NCBI RefSeq assembly: GCF_000196015.1
Contig: NC_007973.1
Span: 3,348,001-3,412,000, forward strand
DNA: 64,000 nucleotides
From: Cupriavidus metallidurans CH34
Lineage (GTDB): Bacteria; Pseudomonadota; Gammaproteobacteria; Burkholderiales; Burkholderiaceae
Direction: 5' to 3'
Below are positions 29,845-42,605 of the stretch, in pieces. The notes beneath the pieces are model-generated. The model was not told where the DNA came from, ran no database searches, and worked only from the letters and a program-made list of their open reading frames with translations. Made by a program: the position numbers and the translations under genes. Every line of letters begins with the position of its first letter. Positions within the stretch are counted from its first letter, which is position 1.

Positions 29845-29880
29845 ACATGCCCGCTTGACGCAGGGTTCAAGCGGGCATGT
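29845..29880 (-). repeat. 14-bp inverted repeat between secA and argJ
   Basis: Perfect arms ACATGCCCGCTTGA (29845-29858) and its complement (29867-29880) around an 8-nt loop. It can form a strong hairpin in the RNA after secA, but there is no T run. Possible terminator, attenuator or RNA-end stabiliser. Confidence 0.65.
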
Positions 29881-29939
29881 GCTGGATGGTTTGGTGATGC
29901 GCGCCGCGCGCGCCGATCACCGACCGCGACGGACTGGCT

Positions 29940-32732
<2,793 letters not shown>

Positions 32733-32920
32733 CGAGTGCTTTCACCTGCGAGCGACCAGCGGCGAACCGGGCAGCCACGCGCGAGGAATGGGTGGATTGG
32801 CGCAAAACGCCGAGTTTATCATGTGCCGATGTCCTGACCGGACCGCTGCCAGGCCAGAATCTGCATGGGCGCAACAGGCCCGGGCGATAACCGGGGCCGC
32901 CCGTCCGGGACAGGCTGCTG

Positions 32921-32941
32921 GTGAGGTTGGGACAACCTCAC
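32921..32941. repeat. 9-bp inverted repeat upstream of secA
   Basis: GTGAGGTTG and CAACCTCAC separated by GGA form a perfect hairpin between the M23 gene and secA. There is no T run. It may end M23 transcription or sit in the secA leader. Confidence 0.5.
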
Positions 32942-32979
32942 CGACTTCAATGTTCCGCTGCGTGCCCAGGGTTCGACGA

Positions 32980-33912
32980 TCAGCGGATGGCGGTCCGGTT
33001 GGTTGGGGAGAGCGCCTCGGCCAAGGGCGCCGGTACGGCCGCGTTCAAAAAGCCATTCGGATTACGTGGCAAACCGTTCACATGGACCTCGAAGTGCAGG
33101 TGTGCGCCGGTCGAGCGCCCCGTGCTGCCGACCCGGGCAATCATCTGGCCAGGGCGGACGATATCGCCAGCCCGAACCAGCGACTTCGACGCGTGAGCAT
33201 ACCGGGTCTTGAGTCCGTTATCGTGATCGATATCAATCATGTTGCCGTACTCGTTGTGCCATTCCGCTGCCACCACCACGCCACCTGCGGCCGCCAGGAT
33301 CGGCGTGCCGGTGGGTGCCACGAAGTCCACGCCTTCATGCTGGGAGCGGCGACCGGTGAAAGGATCGATCCGCGTACCGAAGCTGGATCCGTCGTACCCG
33401 GTTGCCACGGGAAGCACCCGGGGGATGCGTCGTTCTCTCATCTGACGGTCCATCAACGCGGTCTCGATCACATCGAAGTAGTCGACGCGGTGCTCGGCCT
33501 GCTCGCCCAGGCGGGCCAGCTCGGCGCGCAGCTCGGGCAGGGTCAGTTCGGGCGACTGCGCCGGCGCGGCCGGGCCCCCACGGGCTGGGCGATGGCGAAA
33601 GTCGAAATCCTGGGGGGCAATGCCGGCCAGACCCGAAACCCGCTCACCAAGGGCATCGAGACGGACCATCTGCGCCTGCAGATCGCCCACGCTTGCGGCA
33701 AGCACCGCCAGGTTCTGCCGTAGAAAGGCATTCTCGCGCGCTTGTCGCGAGACCTCGGGCGACGCTTGGGAGCGCGCGAGGAGCCAGATAACGCCTGAGG
33801 CGGCGGCGGCAACGAGCGAGCAGAGCGCCAGCATGAGCAGCGCGACGCGCAGGCGCGTGAGATGGAAACGAAGCATCCGCTGCTCGCGCGGATGTAGCAC
33901 GATGATTTGCAT
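32980..33912 (-). CDS. M23-family metallopeptidase (LytM domain)
   Basis: A 310-residue protein with an N-terminal membrane anchor (about 23-47), a coiled-coil-prone middle and a C-terminal LytM domain. The zinc ligands are in QHEGVDF (His and Asp) and HLHFEV. It would be a periplasmic peptidoglycan endopeptidase or a non-catalytic activator of amidases; the conserved ligands favour activity. It is encoded upstream of secA on the same strand. Confidence 0.9.
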   Translation of the reverse strand: MQIIVLHPREQRMLRFHLTRLRVALLMLALCSLVAAAASGVIWLLARSQASPEVSRQARENAFLRQNLAVLAASVGDLQAQMVRLDALGERVSGLAGIAPQDFDFRHRPARGGPAAPAQSPELTLPELRAELARLGEQAEHRVDYFDVIETALMDRQMRERRIPRVLPVATGYDGSSFGTRIDPFTGRRSQHEGVDFVAPTGTPILAAAGGVVVAAEWHNEYGNMIDIDHDNGLKTRYAHASKSLVRAGDIVRPGQMIARVGSTGRSTGAHLHFEVHVNGLPRNPNGFLNAAVPAPLAEALSPTNRTAIR

Positions 33913-34020
33913 GACCTAACCCCACCCCAAAAGACGGGGCCGCTCTTGCGGCCCCGTGCGCACGCGGGCAAAGGCATCCCGGCTCTCGGACGGGCAAGGA
34001 TTGCGCGCTAGAATGCGCGC

Positions 34021-34524
34021 ATGCGCATGTTCACCCACCACGCTCACCAGACCCCTGCGGCCAAGCCACTCAATGACTGGCTGGCCAAGGCCGGGCCGGT
34101 TTCGGCGCTGATGCAGACCGCGCGGCAACTGGCGTCTCTGGAAGCGGAAGTCCTGTCACTCCTGCCGCAAGGCATGCGGGCCGGCATCGCCGTGGCCGGC
34201 GTCAAGACTGACGACCGGGGACCGCAAATGGAGCGCACACTGTTGTTGCTTGCCGCGCATGGCGCGGCGGCCGCGCGGGTCCGGCAAGTGGTGCCGACCC
34301 TGCTTTCCCGGCTGCAGCAACGGGGATCGCAGGTTACCGCAATCCGTGTACGGGTACAACCGGAGGTCGGGCGTGGCGATTGGGACACTAGTCCGGTCGA
34401 ACGCAAGCCGCGAACGGCCAATCTGTCGCCGGCCGGATTGCATAGCATGGACGTGCTGGCGCACAACCTGGAGGCGTCACCGCTGAAGGATGCGGTGGAG
34501 GCCTTGCTGGCCCGGCATCGCTGA
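34021..34524 (+). CDS. DUF721/DciA-like protein
   Basis: A 167-residue protein whose N-terminal and middle parts (LNDWLAKAGPVSALMQTARQLASLEAEVLSLLP) fit the DUF721 fold of DciA, the ancestral loader of replicative helicase DnaB. The C-terminal half contains VTAIRVRVQPEV, also typical. It lies between lpxC and the M23/secA genes, as DciA genes do in many proteobacteria. An ATG two codons later (34027) is possible. Confidence in the helicase-loader role is moderate. Confidence 0.72.
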   Translation: MRMFTHHAHQTPAAKPLNDWLAKAGPVSALMQTARQLASLEAEVLSLLPQGMRAGIAVAGVKTDDRGPQMERTLLLLAAHGAAAARVRQVVPTLLSRLQQRGSQVTAIRVRVQPEVGRGDWDTSPVERKPRTANLSPAGLHSMDVLAHNLEASPLKDAVEALLARHR

Positions 34525-34608
34525 TTCGATCCTCGCTACGCCCGCTCAGCCCCCTTATTAGTAGTTGGGAGCGGCCAGATGCGCGGCCCGGCACCATCCC
34601 GCAGACAA

Positions 34609-34643
34609 CAAAAAACCCCGTGCCCTTACGAGGCGCGGGGTTT
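34609..34643 (-). terminator. Intrinsic terminator of lpxC
   Basis: GC stem (ACCCCGTGCC with GGCGCGGGGT, one wobble) flanked by A residues that read as a T run on the minus strand, 29 bp after the lpxC stop. Confidence 0.85.
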
Positions 34644-34671
34644 CCGATCGAAGCTTGATGCCAGTCAGTCG

Positions 34672-35589
34672 TCAGGCGAATGCCGGCTGAGCCTGTGGCA
34701 GGAACGCGACGGGCGCTTCCTCGACCTTGTCGAAGGTCACAAATTCGTAGGCTTCCTGGTCCGCCAGCAGCGCGCGCAGCAACTGATTGTTCATGCCATG
34801 GCCAGATTTGTGCGCAACATATGAAGCAATCAGCGGATGGCCGATCACGTACAGGTCGCCGATCGCGTCGAGGATCTTGTGGCGGACGAACTCGTCGCCA
34901 TAGCGCAGTTCCTCGTTGTTCAACATGCGGTGCTCGTCGAGCACGATCGCGTTGTCGAGGCTGCCACCACGGGCCAGGCCCATCTCGCGCAGTGCCTCAA
35001 CTTCATGGGCAAAACCGAAAGTGCGGGCACGGGCGATTTCACGGACGTAGCTGGTGTCGGCAAAGTCGATCGTGAACGTCTGACCCGTCTTGTCGACAGC
35101 GGGATGACGGAAGTCGATCGTGAAGGCAAGCTTGAAGCCGAAGAACGGCTCCAGGCGAGCCAGCTTGTCACCATCGCGGACTTCCACGGCTTTCTTCACG
35201 CGGATGAAACGCTTGGCCGCAGGCTGCTCTTCCATGCCCGCCGATTGCAGCAGGAACACGAACGATGCCGCGCTGCCGTCCATGATCGGAATTTCCTCGG
35301 CGTCGACGTCGACATAAAGATTGTCGACACCCAGGCCGGCGCAGGCCGACATCAGGTGTTCAACGGTCGAAACGCGCGCGCCGTCCTTCTGGAGCACCGA
35401 TGCCAGGCGGGTATCACCAATGGCAGAAGCCGCCGCGTGGATTTCCACGGCCTCGGGCAGGTCGACGCGGGTAAAGACGATGCCGGTATCGGCCGGAGCC
35501 GGGCGCAGGGTCAGCGTCACTTTGCGGCCCGAGTGCAAACCGATACCAACCGTCTTCACCAGGGATTTGATAGTGCGCTGTTTGAGCAT
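34672..35589 (-). CDS. lpxC: UDP-3-O-acyl-N-acetylglucosamine deacetylase
   Basis: Committed step of lipid A synthesis. It has 305 residues. The zinc ligands His78 (STVEHLMSA), His237 and Asp241 ([12 protein letters not shown]) are all present. It lies in the usual place downstream of the dcw cluster and the peroxiredoxin gene, with its own terminator. The 153 bp upstream look AT-richer and probably hold its promoter, though no single -35/-10 pair stood out. Confidence 0.97.
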   Translation of the reverse strand: MLKQRTIKSLVKTVGIGLHSGRKVTLTLRPAPADTGIVFTRVDLPEAVEIHAAASAIGDTRLASVLQKDGARVSTVEHLMSACAGLGVDNLYVDVDAEEIPIMDGSAASFVFLLQSAGMEEQPAAKRFIRVKKAVEVRDGDKLARLEPFFGFKLAFTIDFRHPAVDKTGQTFTIDFADTSYVREIARARTFGFAHEVEALREMGLARGGSLDNAIVLDEHRMLNNEELRYGDEFVRHKILDAIGDLYVIGHPLIASYVAHKSGHGMNNQLLRALLADQEAYEFVTFDKVEEAPVAFLPQAQPAFA

Positions 35590-35742
35590 GACGGCCTCAA
35601 CTATTATTAAAAGCTATTGGGCGTAAAACTTGATAACGCGATACTACCATTACTCGGTCTATTGCGCTGCACCACTTTGTTTCGGGGTGTTAGACAACGT
35701 CCGAAATGATACGTATAAAGCATTCACGCCCGAACTACCGTG

Positions 35743-36249
35743 TCAAGCGCGCAACGCCTGCAGCACCCATTCGGCACTGCTGACCTTGAACTCGCCCGGC
35801 TCCTCGATGAACAGGTGGGTCACCACACCGTCATCGACGACCATCGCATAGCGTTTGGCGCGCACACCCAAGCCGCGCTGGCTCAGGTCCTGATCCAGCC
35901 CCAGGGCCCTGGCCCATTGCGCGGCGCCGTCACCCATCATCCGGACCTTGCCTGTGGCCTTCTGCTCGCGTCCCCAGGCACCCATCACAAAGGCGTCGTT
36001 GACCGAGTGGCACCAGATTTCGTCGACACCGGCGGCACGCAACGCATCGTACTCCTTGAGATAGCTGGGCACATGCTTCGCGGAGCAAGTCGGAGTAAAG
36101 GCGCCGGGCAGGCCGAAGACCACGATCTTGCGGCCCTTGACCAGTTCGGCCACCGAAAACGCATTCGGCCCGAGCACGCAGCCTTCGGATTCGGTTTCGA
36201 AAAATTCGTACAGCGTGGCGTCAGGGACGCGTTGCCCAATGGCGATCAT
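35743..36249 (-). CDS. Prx5-type peroxiredoxin
   Basis: A 168-residue thiol peroxidase. The peroxidatic Cys55 is in the PGAFTPTCSAKHVP motif of the Prx5 group, and Cys80 may act as partner. No fused glutaredoxin is present, so it depends on a separate reductant. It lies between lpxC and ftsZ on the same strand, an order common in Ralstonia and Cupriavidus-like genomes. Nothing suggests co-transcription with the division genes. Confidence 0.9.
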   Translation of the reverse strand: MIAIGQRVPDATLYEFFETESEGCVLGPNAFSVAELVKGRKIVVFGLPGAFTPTCSAKHVPSYLKEYDALRAAGVDEIWCHSVNDAFVMGAWGREQKATGKVRMMGDGAAQWARALGLDQDLSQRGLGVRAKRYAMVVDDGVVTHLFIEEPGEFKVSSAEWVLQALRA

Positions 36250-36659
36250 CGGAGATTCCTCCTCTCGGTAGAAACCCTGCCTGCATCATAGGGGCGGATG
36301 CCGTTGCAACCAAGCGTCGCATTGGCGAATCCTGGCTTCAGCTATGTCAAGTGCAGGGCAGTCGGCTTGCTGCTCAAACGCCGCGCGGCGCGTCTTGTGG
36401 ACGCGCCGCGCGGACGGGGGCACATCCCGCCGCTGGGAGGCGGGAAACCAGTCCGGGGAGGCGGCCGATGGCCTGCCTGCCCGGCAACGGGATGCGGACG
36501 GACTGCTTTCGGCGCGGGCGCGACGCGTGCCGGCGCACTGACGGATGGCGTCAGTCCAGGCAATCACCGAGCGGAAAGGGAGCGCTCGGGCGATGCGGAA
36601 CGGACCAGCGACAACCCGCCAGGCACGCGGCCGACGCCACGGCCCTGCCGGAGCCCAAC
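36250..36659. other. 410-bp region between ftsZ and the peroxiredoxin gene
   Basis: No gene is supported; the open frames here are GC-driven and lack family-like sequence. It contains the 14-bp inverted repeat at 36381-36413 and a 7-bp one (CCGAGCG 36567-36573 with 36583-36589) closer to ftsZ. Likely holds the end of the dcw transcript and the peroxiredoxin promoter. Confidence 0.5.
36381..36413. repeat. 14-bp GC-only inverted repeat downstream of ftsZ
   Basis: Arms CCGCGCGGCGCGTC and its complement (36400-36413) around TTGTG. A very stable hairpin without a T run. Confidence 0.7.
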
Positions 36660-37850
36660 TCAGTCAGCCTGCTTGCGCAGGAAGGCCGGGATGTCGTACG
36701 TATCCACGCCCTTCTCTTGCAGCGCCGCCACATGGGCGGACGCCGACTCGCGCGAGCTGCGCCACACGGCCGGCGTATCCAGGCCGCTGTAGTCCGGCGA
36801 TGCATGCGCCGGGGCAGCGGTCAGGCCTGCCATCATCTGCACCGGGATGTTGTCCGTGCCGGTCTTCAGCAGCGTCATCGGCTGCTGCTTCTTGGCAGAA
36901 CGGCCCAGGCCAGTGGCCACCACGGTCACGCGCAGCGCGTCGCTCATCGAATCGTCGTACACCGTACCGAAGATCACGGTCGCGTCCTCCGCGGCGTAGC
37001 TGCGGATCGTGTTCATGACTTCCTTGGTTTCCGACAGCTTCAACGAGCGGCTGGCCGTGATGTTGACCAGCACGCCACGCGCGCCGGACAGGTCCACGCC
37101 TTCGAGCAGCGGACTGGCCACAGCCTGCTCGGCGGCCAGGCGGGCGCGATCCACGCCGGAGACGGTAGCCGTACCCATCATGGCCTTGCCCTGCTCGCCC
37201 ATCACCGTCTTCACGTCTTCAAAGTCGACGTTCACGAGACCGTCGACATTGATGATTTCGGCGATGCCAGCGACAGCGTTATGCAGCACGTCATCGGCGC
37301 ACTGGAAGCACTTGTCCATCTCGGCGTCGTCGCCCATCACTTCGAACAGCTTCTCGTTGAGCACCACGATCAGCGAGTCCACCGACGACTCGAGTTCGCC
37401 CGAACCGTGTTCGGCCACCTTGGCACGGCGCGCGCCTTCGAAGTCGAACGGCTTGCTGACCACGCCCACGGTCAGGATGCCCATTTCTTTGGCCACCTGC
37501 GCCACGATCGGCGCGGCACCGGTACCGGTGCCGCCGCCCATGCCGGCAGTGATGAAGACCATGTGCGCGCCGCGCAGGGCGTCGGCGATCTGGTCACGCG
37601 CCTGCTCCGCGCAGTTACGGCCAACTTCCGGCTTGGCACCGGCACCAAGGCCGGTGTTGCCCAGTTGCAGCACGCGCGATGCGGTGGAGCGCTTCAGCGC
37701 CTGGGCATCGGTATTCATGCAAATGAATTCCACACCCTGCACGCCACGGCTGATCATGTGCTGCACGGCATTGCCGCCCGCGCCGCCCACGCCCACCACC
37801 TTGATGATGGTGCCGTCCTGAATCTCCGTTTCGATCATGTCAAAGTCCAT
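36660..37850 (-). CDS. ftsZ: Cell division tubulin FtsZ
   Basis: GTPase that polymerises into the Z ring. It has 396 residues from the ATG that lies 5 bp after GGAGG; a GTG one codon up would be too close. The tubulin signature GGGTGTG is at 105-111, with VGGAGGNAV at 21-29 and the T7 loop region NVDFEDVKTVM. The C-terminal peptide DIPAFLRKQAD, which binds FtsA and ZipA-like partners, is intact. Last gene of the dcw cluster, with a 187-bp gap after ftsA in which an extra promoter is likely. Confidence 0.98.
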   Translation of the reverse strand: MDFDMIETEIQDGTIIKVVGVGGAGGNAVQHMISRGVQGVEFICMNTDAQALKRSTASRVLQLGNTGLGAGAKPEVGRNCAEQARDQIADALRGAHMVFITAGMGGGTGTGAAPIVAQVAKEMGILTVGVVSKPFDFEGARRAKVAEHGSGELESSVDSLIVVLNEKLFEVMGDDAEMDKCFQCADDVLHNAVAGIAEIINVDGLVNVDFEDVKTVMGEQGKAMMGTATVSGVDRARLAAEQAVASPLLEGVDLSGARGVLVNITASRSLKLSETKEVMNTIRSYAAEDATVIFGTVYDDSMSDALRVTVVATGLGRSAKKQQPMTLLKTGTDNIPVQMMAGLTAAPAHASPDYSGLDTPAVWRSSRESASAHVAALQEKGVDTYDIPAFLRKQAD

Positions 37851-38037
37851 CACTGCCTCCGAGAAAAATCAGTCCCCAAACGCTGCAGCCTCCCCGCCGC
37901 AACCCTTGGTTCCTGAACAAGAAACTATCAAGAACAACTAACCAGTAAAACTGCGAAAAACTGCTCAACGTGCATTTCCGCCATCGCGCTGACGCCAGGC
38001 GCGTATCACGTCAAAGAAAACCTGACCGGCAAATTCA

Positions 38038-39270
38038 TCAGAAGTTGCCGACAAACCATTCCTTCATGCGTCCCCAGACCTGTTTCACGGAGCCGCTCTG
38101 CACCGCCACCTTGCGGCCGCGCATACGCTGAACGCATCCTTCCTGCAGCAGGCCCATCACCGTGGAGTAACGCGGGCTCTTTACGACTTCATGCAGGTTG
38201 CCGCGATACTCGGGCACGCCCACGCGCACGGGCTTCAGGAAGATGTCTTCGCCCAGTTCCACCATGCCCGGCATCATGGCCGTGCCACCGGTGATCACCA
38301 CGCCCGACGACAGCAGTTCCTCGTAGCCCGACTCGCGCACCACCTGGTGCACCAGCGAATAGAGTTCCTCGATACGCGGCTCGATCACAGCGGCCAGCGC
38401 CTGGCGGCTCAGCGTGCGCGTGCCGCGGTCGCCCACGCCAGGCACCTCGATCATGTCTTCCGGGTCGGCAATCGCCTGCTTGGCGATGCCGTACTGCATC
38501 TTGATGTCCTCGGCATCGGGCGTCGGCGTGCGCAGCGCCATGGCGATGTCGTTGGTGATCTGGTCCCCGGCGATCGGGATCACGGCCGTGTGCCGGATCG
38601 CGCCTTCGCTGAAGATGGCGATGTCCGTCGTGCCGCCGCCGATATCCACCAGCACCACGCCGAGTTCCTTCTCGTCCTCGGTCAGCACCGCAAGGCTCGA
38701 GGCCAGCGGCTGCAGGATCAGGTCGTGCACTTCCAGGCCGCAGCGGCGCACGCACTTGACGATGTTCTGGGCCGCGCTAACCGCGCCCGTCACGATATGC
38801 ACCTTCACTTCGAGCCGGATACCGCTCATGCCGATGGGCTCGCGTACATCCTCCTGACCGTCGATGATGAATTCCTGGGTCAGGATGTGCAGGATCTGCT
38901 GGTCGGTCGGGATGTTGACCGCCTTGGCGGTCTCGATCACGCGGGCCACATCCGTCTGCGTGACTTCCTTGTCCTTGATCGCCACCATGCCGCTCGAGTT
39001 GAAGCTGCGGATATGGCTGCCGGCGATGCCGGTGAACACCTCGGCGATCTTGCAGTCAGCCATCAGCTCGGCTTCTTCCAGCGCGCGCTGGATCGACTGC
39101 ACGGTAGCCTCGATGTTGACCACGACCCCCTTCTTCAAACCCTTGGACTCGGACTGGCCCATCCCGATCACCTCATAGCTGCCATCGGGGCGCAGTTCCG
39201 CCACCACGGCCGCCACCTTCGAGGTGCCGATGTCGAGACCGACCAGTAGGTCCTTGTATTCCTTGCTCAT
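38038..39270 (-). CDS. ftsA: Cell division actin homologue FtsA
   Basis: Membrane-tethering partner of FtsZ. It has 410 residues with the actin-like phosphate motifs DIGTSKV and LVDIGGGTTDIAIF and the inserted 1C domain. The C-terminal amphipathic helix (QVWGRMKEWFVGNF) binds membrane. It overlaps ftsQ by 4 bp. Confidence 0.97.
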   Translation of the reverse strand: MSKEYKDLLVGLDIGTSKVAAVVAELRPDGSYEVIGMGQSESKGLKKGVVVNIEATVQSIQRALEEAELMADCKIAEVFTGIAGSHIRSFNSSGMVAIKDKEVTQTDVARVIETAKAVNIPTDQQILHILTQEFIIDGQEDVREPIGMSGIRLEVKVHIVTGAVSAAQNIVKCVRRCGLEVHDLILQPLASSLAVLTEDEKELGVVLVDIGGGTTDIAIFSEGAIRHTAVIPIAGDQITNDIAMALRTPTPDAEDIKMQYGIAKQAIADPEDMIEVPGVGDRGTRTLSRQALAAVIEPRIEELYSLVHQVVRESGYEELLSSGVVITGGTAMMPGMVELGEDIFLKPVRVGVPEYRGNLHEVVKSPRYSTVMGLLQEGCVQRMRGRKVAVQSGSVKQVWGRMKEWFVGNF

Positions 39271-40169
39271 CGAGTTTTCTCCGCGTTCTTACTCTTGAGT
39301 CGCGTCGGATTGTTGTTGGTGTTGCCGGCCGAAGCCGCCTGGGGGGTTGCCGCGCCGCTGGCTGCCTTGGTCGCCGCCTTGGCCGCCGCCGCTGCCTGCG
39401 CATCGGTCAGGAAGCGCACGCTGGCCGCCCGGATCGCGAACCCGTTGGGATAGCGCAGATCGGCATACTCGATCTGCTTGCCCATCTGCTCCGTGACCTG
39501 CGGCCACGACGCCACGAAGCGCTTGACCCGCGCCTCCATGGCCGTGCGATCCTCGTCGTTCTGCTCGCGGCCGAATTCGACGACCATGCCGTTAGACAAT
39601 TTGGCACGCCATGCATAACGCCCCGACAGCGCCACGGCCAGCGGTTCGAGCTTCATCGGCTTGAACCACTCGCGCATGATCTCCAGCTTCTCGACCACGT
39701 CTTCCTCGCTGTCCGGCGGTCCGTCAAGCGCCAGCAGCTGGGCATCCTCTTCGGCCTCGGCGGTGTTGGCCACGAATACCTCGCCATAGGTATTGATCAG
39801 CCTGCCACTATCCGGACCACCCCAGGTACCGAGGGGTTCGTGCTCTTCCACCTGGATCGCCAAGCCATTCGGCCACTCGCGCCGCACGCTCGCGTGGCGC
39901 ACCCAGGGCACCGACTCGAACGCCTGTCGCGCCGTGTTCAGGTCGAGTGTGAAGAAGTTGCCGGCCAGCTTGCCCAGCGCGTTCGCGCGCACGCTCGGCG
40001 CGTTCACGTGGCGCAACGGCGCGCCATCCATCGACGTCAGCTCGACATGCGTAATGGCGAACACCGGCCGCTGGGCCAGCCACAGCAGCCCAGCCCCGAG
40101 CGCCATGAGCGCCACCAGCGCGTATAGCGCTGAGGCGAACAGGTTGAGCAGGCGCGCGTTATGCCACAT
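39267..40169 (-). CDS. ftsQ: Divisome protein FtsQ
   Basis: A bitopic membrane protein of 300 residues: one helix (about 11-31), a POTRA domain (FAITHVEL to QAFESVPWVRHASVRREWPNGLAIQVEEHEPLG) and a beta domain. The last 50 residues are Ala/Thr/Asn-rich low complexity, longer than in enteric FtsQ. It links FtsB/FtsL to the divisome. It is 30 bp after ddlB and overlaps ftsA by 4 bp. Confidence 0.94.
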   Translation of the reverse strand: MWHNARLLNLFASALYALVALMALGAGLLWLAQRPVFAITHVELTSMDGAPLRHVNAPSVRANALGKLAGNFFTLDLNTARQAFESVPWVRHASVRREWPNGLAIQVEEHEPLGTWGGPDSGRLINTYGEVFVANTAEAEEDAQLLALDGPPDSEEDVVEKLEIMREWFKPMKLEPLAVALSGRYAWRAKLSNGMVVEFGREQNDEDRTAMEARVKRFVASWPQVTEQMGKQIEYADLRYPNGFAIRAASVRFLTDAQAAAAAKAATKAASGAATPQAASAGNTNNNPTRLKSKNAEKTR

Positions 40170-40199
40170 GTGTCGTCGTTCAGGCGGTCGGTACTGCGG

Positions 40200-41183
40200 T
40201 TATTCGGGTTTCCAGTGTTCATTCGGATGCAGGTCCAGCGTGGCTGCCGCCAGTACCTGCATGACGAAGTCCTCATAGCTGATGCCATTCGCACGCGCCG
40301 CCATCGGCACGAGCGAATGGCCGGTCATGCCGGGGGACGTATTCATTTCAAGCAGATAAGGCTTGCCGTCGCGCGTCAGCATCACGTCCGCGCGGGCCCA
40401 GCCGCGACACCCCAGCACCCGGAAGGCCTCCACGGCCAGCGCGCGCACTTCGCGCTCCAGCGCGTCGGGCAATGTCGAGGGGCACAGGTATTGGGTATCG
40501 TCAGTAAAATACTTATTTTGATAGTCGTAGTTCGACTCCGGCGCGACAATCTTGATAACTGGGAGCGCTTCGGCCGTCGGACCCTCGCCCACGATCGGGC
40601 AAGTCAGCTCCGCGCCATCGATGAAAGTCTCGGCGATCACGTCGGCATCGAGCCCTGCGGCCTTCTCGAATGCAGCGCGCATCTGGTCCGCGGCGATCAC
40701 CTTGGTCAGGCCGATCGACGACCCTTCACGGGCCGGCTTGACGATCAGCGGCAGGCCAAGATCGGCAACCACGGCATCGAAATCGGTATTCGCGTAGAGC
40801 ATCGCGAAGCGCGGCGTAGCCAGGCCGTGCGTCATCCACAGGCGTTTGGTAGCCTGCTTGTCCATGGCCAGCGCCGACGCCAGCACGCCGCTGCCGGTAT
40901 AGGGGATGCCAAGCTGCTCGAGCAGGCCCTGCATCGTGCCGTCTTCGCCGTAGCGACCGTGCAGCGCGATAAAAACGCGGTCGAAACCTGCGGCAGCCAG
41001 TTCGCTGATCGGCTGCAGGCCCGGATCGAACGGATGCGCATCGACGCCGCGCGACTTCAGCGCGGCCAGCACACCGTTACCGGACAGCAGCGAGATCTCG
41101 CGCTCGGCGGACTTGCCACCCAGCAGCACGCCAACCTTGCCCAGCGACTTCGGATCGATATTGGGATGGGCGACGAAGCTCAT
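40200..41183 (-). CDS. ddlB: D-alanine--D-alanine ligase
   Basis: ATP-grasp enzyme that makes D-Ala-D-Ala for peptidoglycan stems. It has 327 residues, with [21 protein letters not shown] at the N terminus, [11 protein letters not shown] in the central ATP-binding part and [17 protein letters not shown] at the end. The Tyr/Phe specificity position was not assigned. It overlaps murC by 4 bp. Confidence 0.97.
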   Translation of the reverse strand: MSFVAHPNIDPKSLGKVGVLLGGKSAEREISLLSGNGVLAALKSRGVDAHPFDPGLQPISELAAAGFDRVFIALHGRYGEDGTMQGLLEQLGIPYTGSGVLASALAMDKQATKRLWMTHGLATPRFAMLYANTDFDAVVADLGLPLIVKPAREGSSIGLTKVIAADQMRAAFEKAAGLDADVIAETFIDGAELTCPIVGEGPTAEALPVIKIVAPESNYDYQNKYFTDDTQYLCPSTLPDALEREVRALAVEAFRVLGCRGWARADVMLTRDGKPYLLEMNTSPGMTGHSLVPMAARANGISYEDFVMQVLAAATLDLHPNEHWKPE

Positions 41184-42595
41184 TGCTGCCCCCCTTGTTG
41201 ATGCGACACCAACTGGCCCGGCACTGCGCCGATCGAGCCAGCGCCCATGGTTACGACCACATCGCCGGGCCGTACGGCATTCAGGATGGCCTGGGGCATG
41301 TCCTCGATCTGCTCGACAAAAACGGGTTCTACCTTGTTTGCAACGCGCAGCGCGCGCGTCAGCGCGCGGCCATCGGCCGCGACGATCGGCGATTCGCCGG
41401 CGGCGTACACCTCCGCCAGCAGCAGCGCGTCGACGGTGCCCAGCACCTTGACGAAGTCCTCGAAACAGTCGCGCGTGCGTGTGAAGCGATGGGGCTGGAA
41501 TGCCAGCACCAGGCGGCGGTCCGGGAACGCGCCGCGCGCGGCAGCCAGCGTCGCGGCCATCTCCACCGGGTGATGGCCGTAATCGTCGACCAGCGTGAAC
41601 GTGCCCGAACCGTCGGGCGTCGCCACCTCGCCGTAGCGCTGGAAGCGGCGGCCCACGCCGTGAAACTCGCGCAGCGCCTTGACGATCGACGCGTCCGGCA
41701 CTTCGAGTTCGGTGGCAATCGCGATGGCGGCCAGCGCGTTCTGGACGTTGTGAATCCCCGGCAGGTTCAGCACGATGTCGAGCGGCGGCTCGGCGTGGCC
41801 ATTGAGCTGGCGCAGCACGGTGAAGTGCATCTGTCCATCAACGGCGCGCGCATTGACCGCACGAATCTGCGCGTCCTCGGCAAAACCGTAGCGCACCACC
41901 GGCTTGGACACGAACGGCAGGATCTCGCGCACGTTCGGGTCATCGACACACAGCACGGCAATGCCGTAGAACGGCAGGCGCTGGGTAAACTCCACGAACG
42001 CCTGCTTGAGCCGGGCAAAATCATGCCCGTAGGTGTCCATGTGGTCGGCGTCGATATTGGTGATGACTTCCATCACCGGAAACAGGTTCAGGAACGACGC
42101 GTCGGACTCGTCGGCTTCCGCGACGATGAAATCGCCCGTGCCGAGCCGCGCGTTAGCGCCGGCTGAATTCAGGCGGCCACCGATCACGAACGTCGGATCT
42201 AGCCCGCCTTCGGCCAGCACCGATGCCACCAGGCTGGTCGTGGTGGTCTTGCCATGGGTGCCGGCGATAGCCACGCCCTGCTTCAGGCGCATCAGCTCGG
42301 CCAGCATCACCGCGCGCGGCACCACCGGGATACGCCTGGCGCGGGCTGCCAGCACTTCGGGGTTGTCGTTGGTCACCGCGGTGGATACCACCACGGCATT
42401 GGCGCCCGTCACGTTTTCCGCGTCGTGGCCATGAGCCACGCGCGCGCCGAGCGAAGCCAGGCGCCGCGTGGCGGCATTGCTGCCCACGTCGGAACCCGAG
42501 ACCTTGTAGCCCAGATTCAGCAGGACCTCGGCGATGCCGCTCATGCCGGCCCCGCCAATGCCTACGAAGTGGATGTTCTTGACAATATGCTTCAT
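41180..42595 (-). CDS. murC: UDP-N-acetylmuramate--L-alanine ligase
   Basis: First Mur ligase, adding L-Ala to UDP-MurNAc. From the ATG at 42595 it has 471 residues ([23 protein letters not shown]). The ATP loop GTHGKTTTT is at 112-120. An upstream in-frame extension of 27 codons has no family likeness. It is 10 bp after murG and overlaps ddlB by 4 bp. Confidence 0.97.
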   Translation of the reverse strand: MKHIVKNIHFVGIGGAGMSGIAEVLLNLGYKVSGSDVGSNAATRRLASLGARVAHGHDAENVTGANAVVVSTAVTNDNPEVLAARARRIPVVPRAVMLAELMRLKQGVAIAGTHGKTTTTSLVASVLAEGGLDPTFVIGGRLNSAGANARLGTGDFIVAEADESDASFLNLFPVMEVITNIDADHMDTYGHDFARLKQAFVEFTQRLPFYGIAVLCVDDPNVREILPFVSKPVVRYGFAEDAQIRAVNARAVDGQMHFTVLRQLNGHAEPPLDIVLNLPGIHNVQNALAAIAIATELEVPDASIVKALREFHGVGRRFQRYGEVATPDGSGTFTLVDDYGHHPVEMAATLAAARGAFPDRRLVLAFQPHRFTRTRDCFEDFVKVLGTVDALLLAEVYAAGESPIVAADGRALTRALRVANKVEPVFVEQIEDMPQAILNAVRPGDVVVTMGAGSIGAVPGQLVSHQQGGQQ

Positions 42596-42605
42596 TGAAT
42601 TCGTT

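Noticed and set aside
36298..36792. Open frames between ftsZ and the peroxiredoxin gene
   Set aside because: They run into ftsZ in antisense, have Arg/Pro/Gly-rich sequence and no ribosome site.
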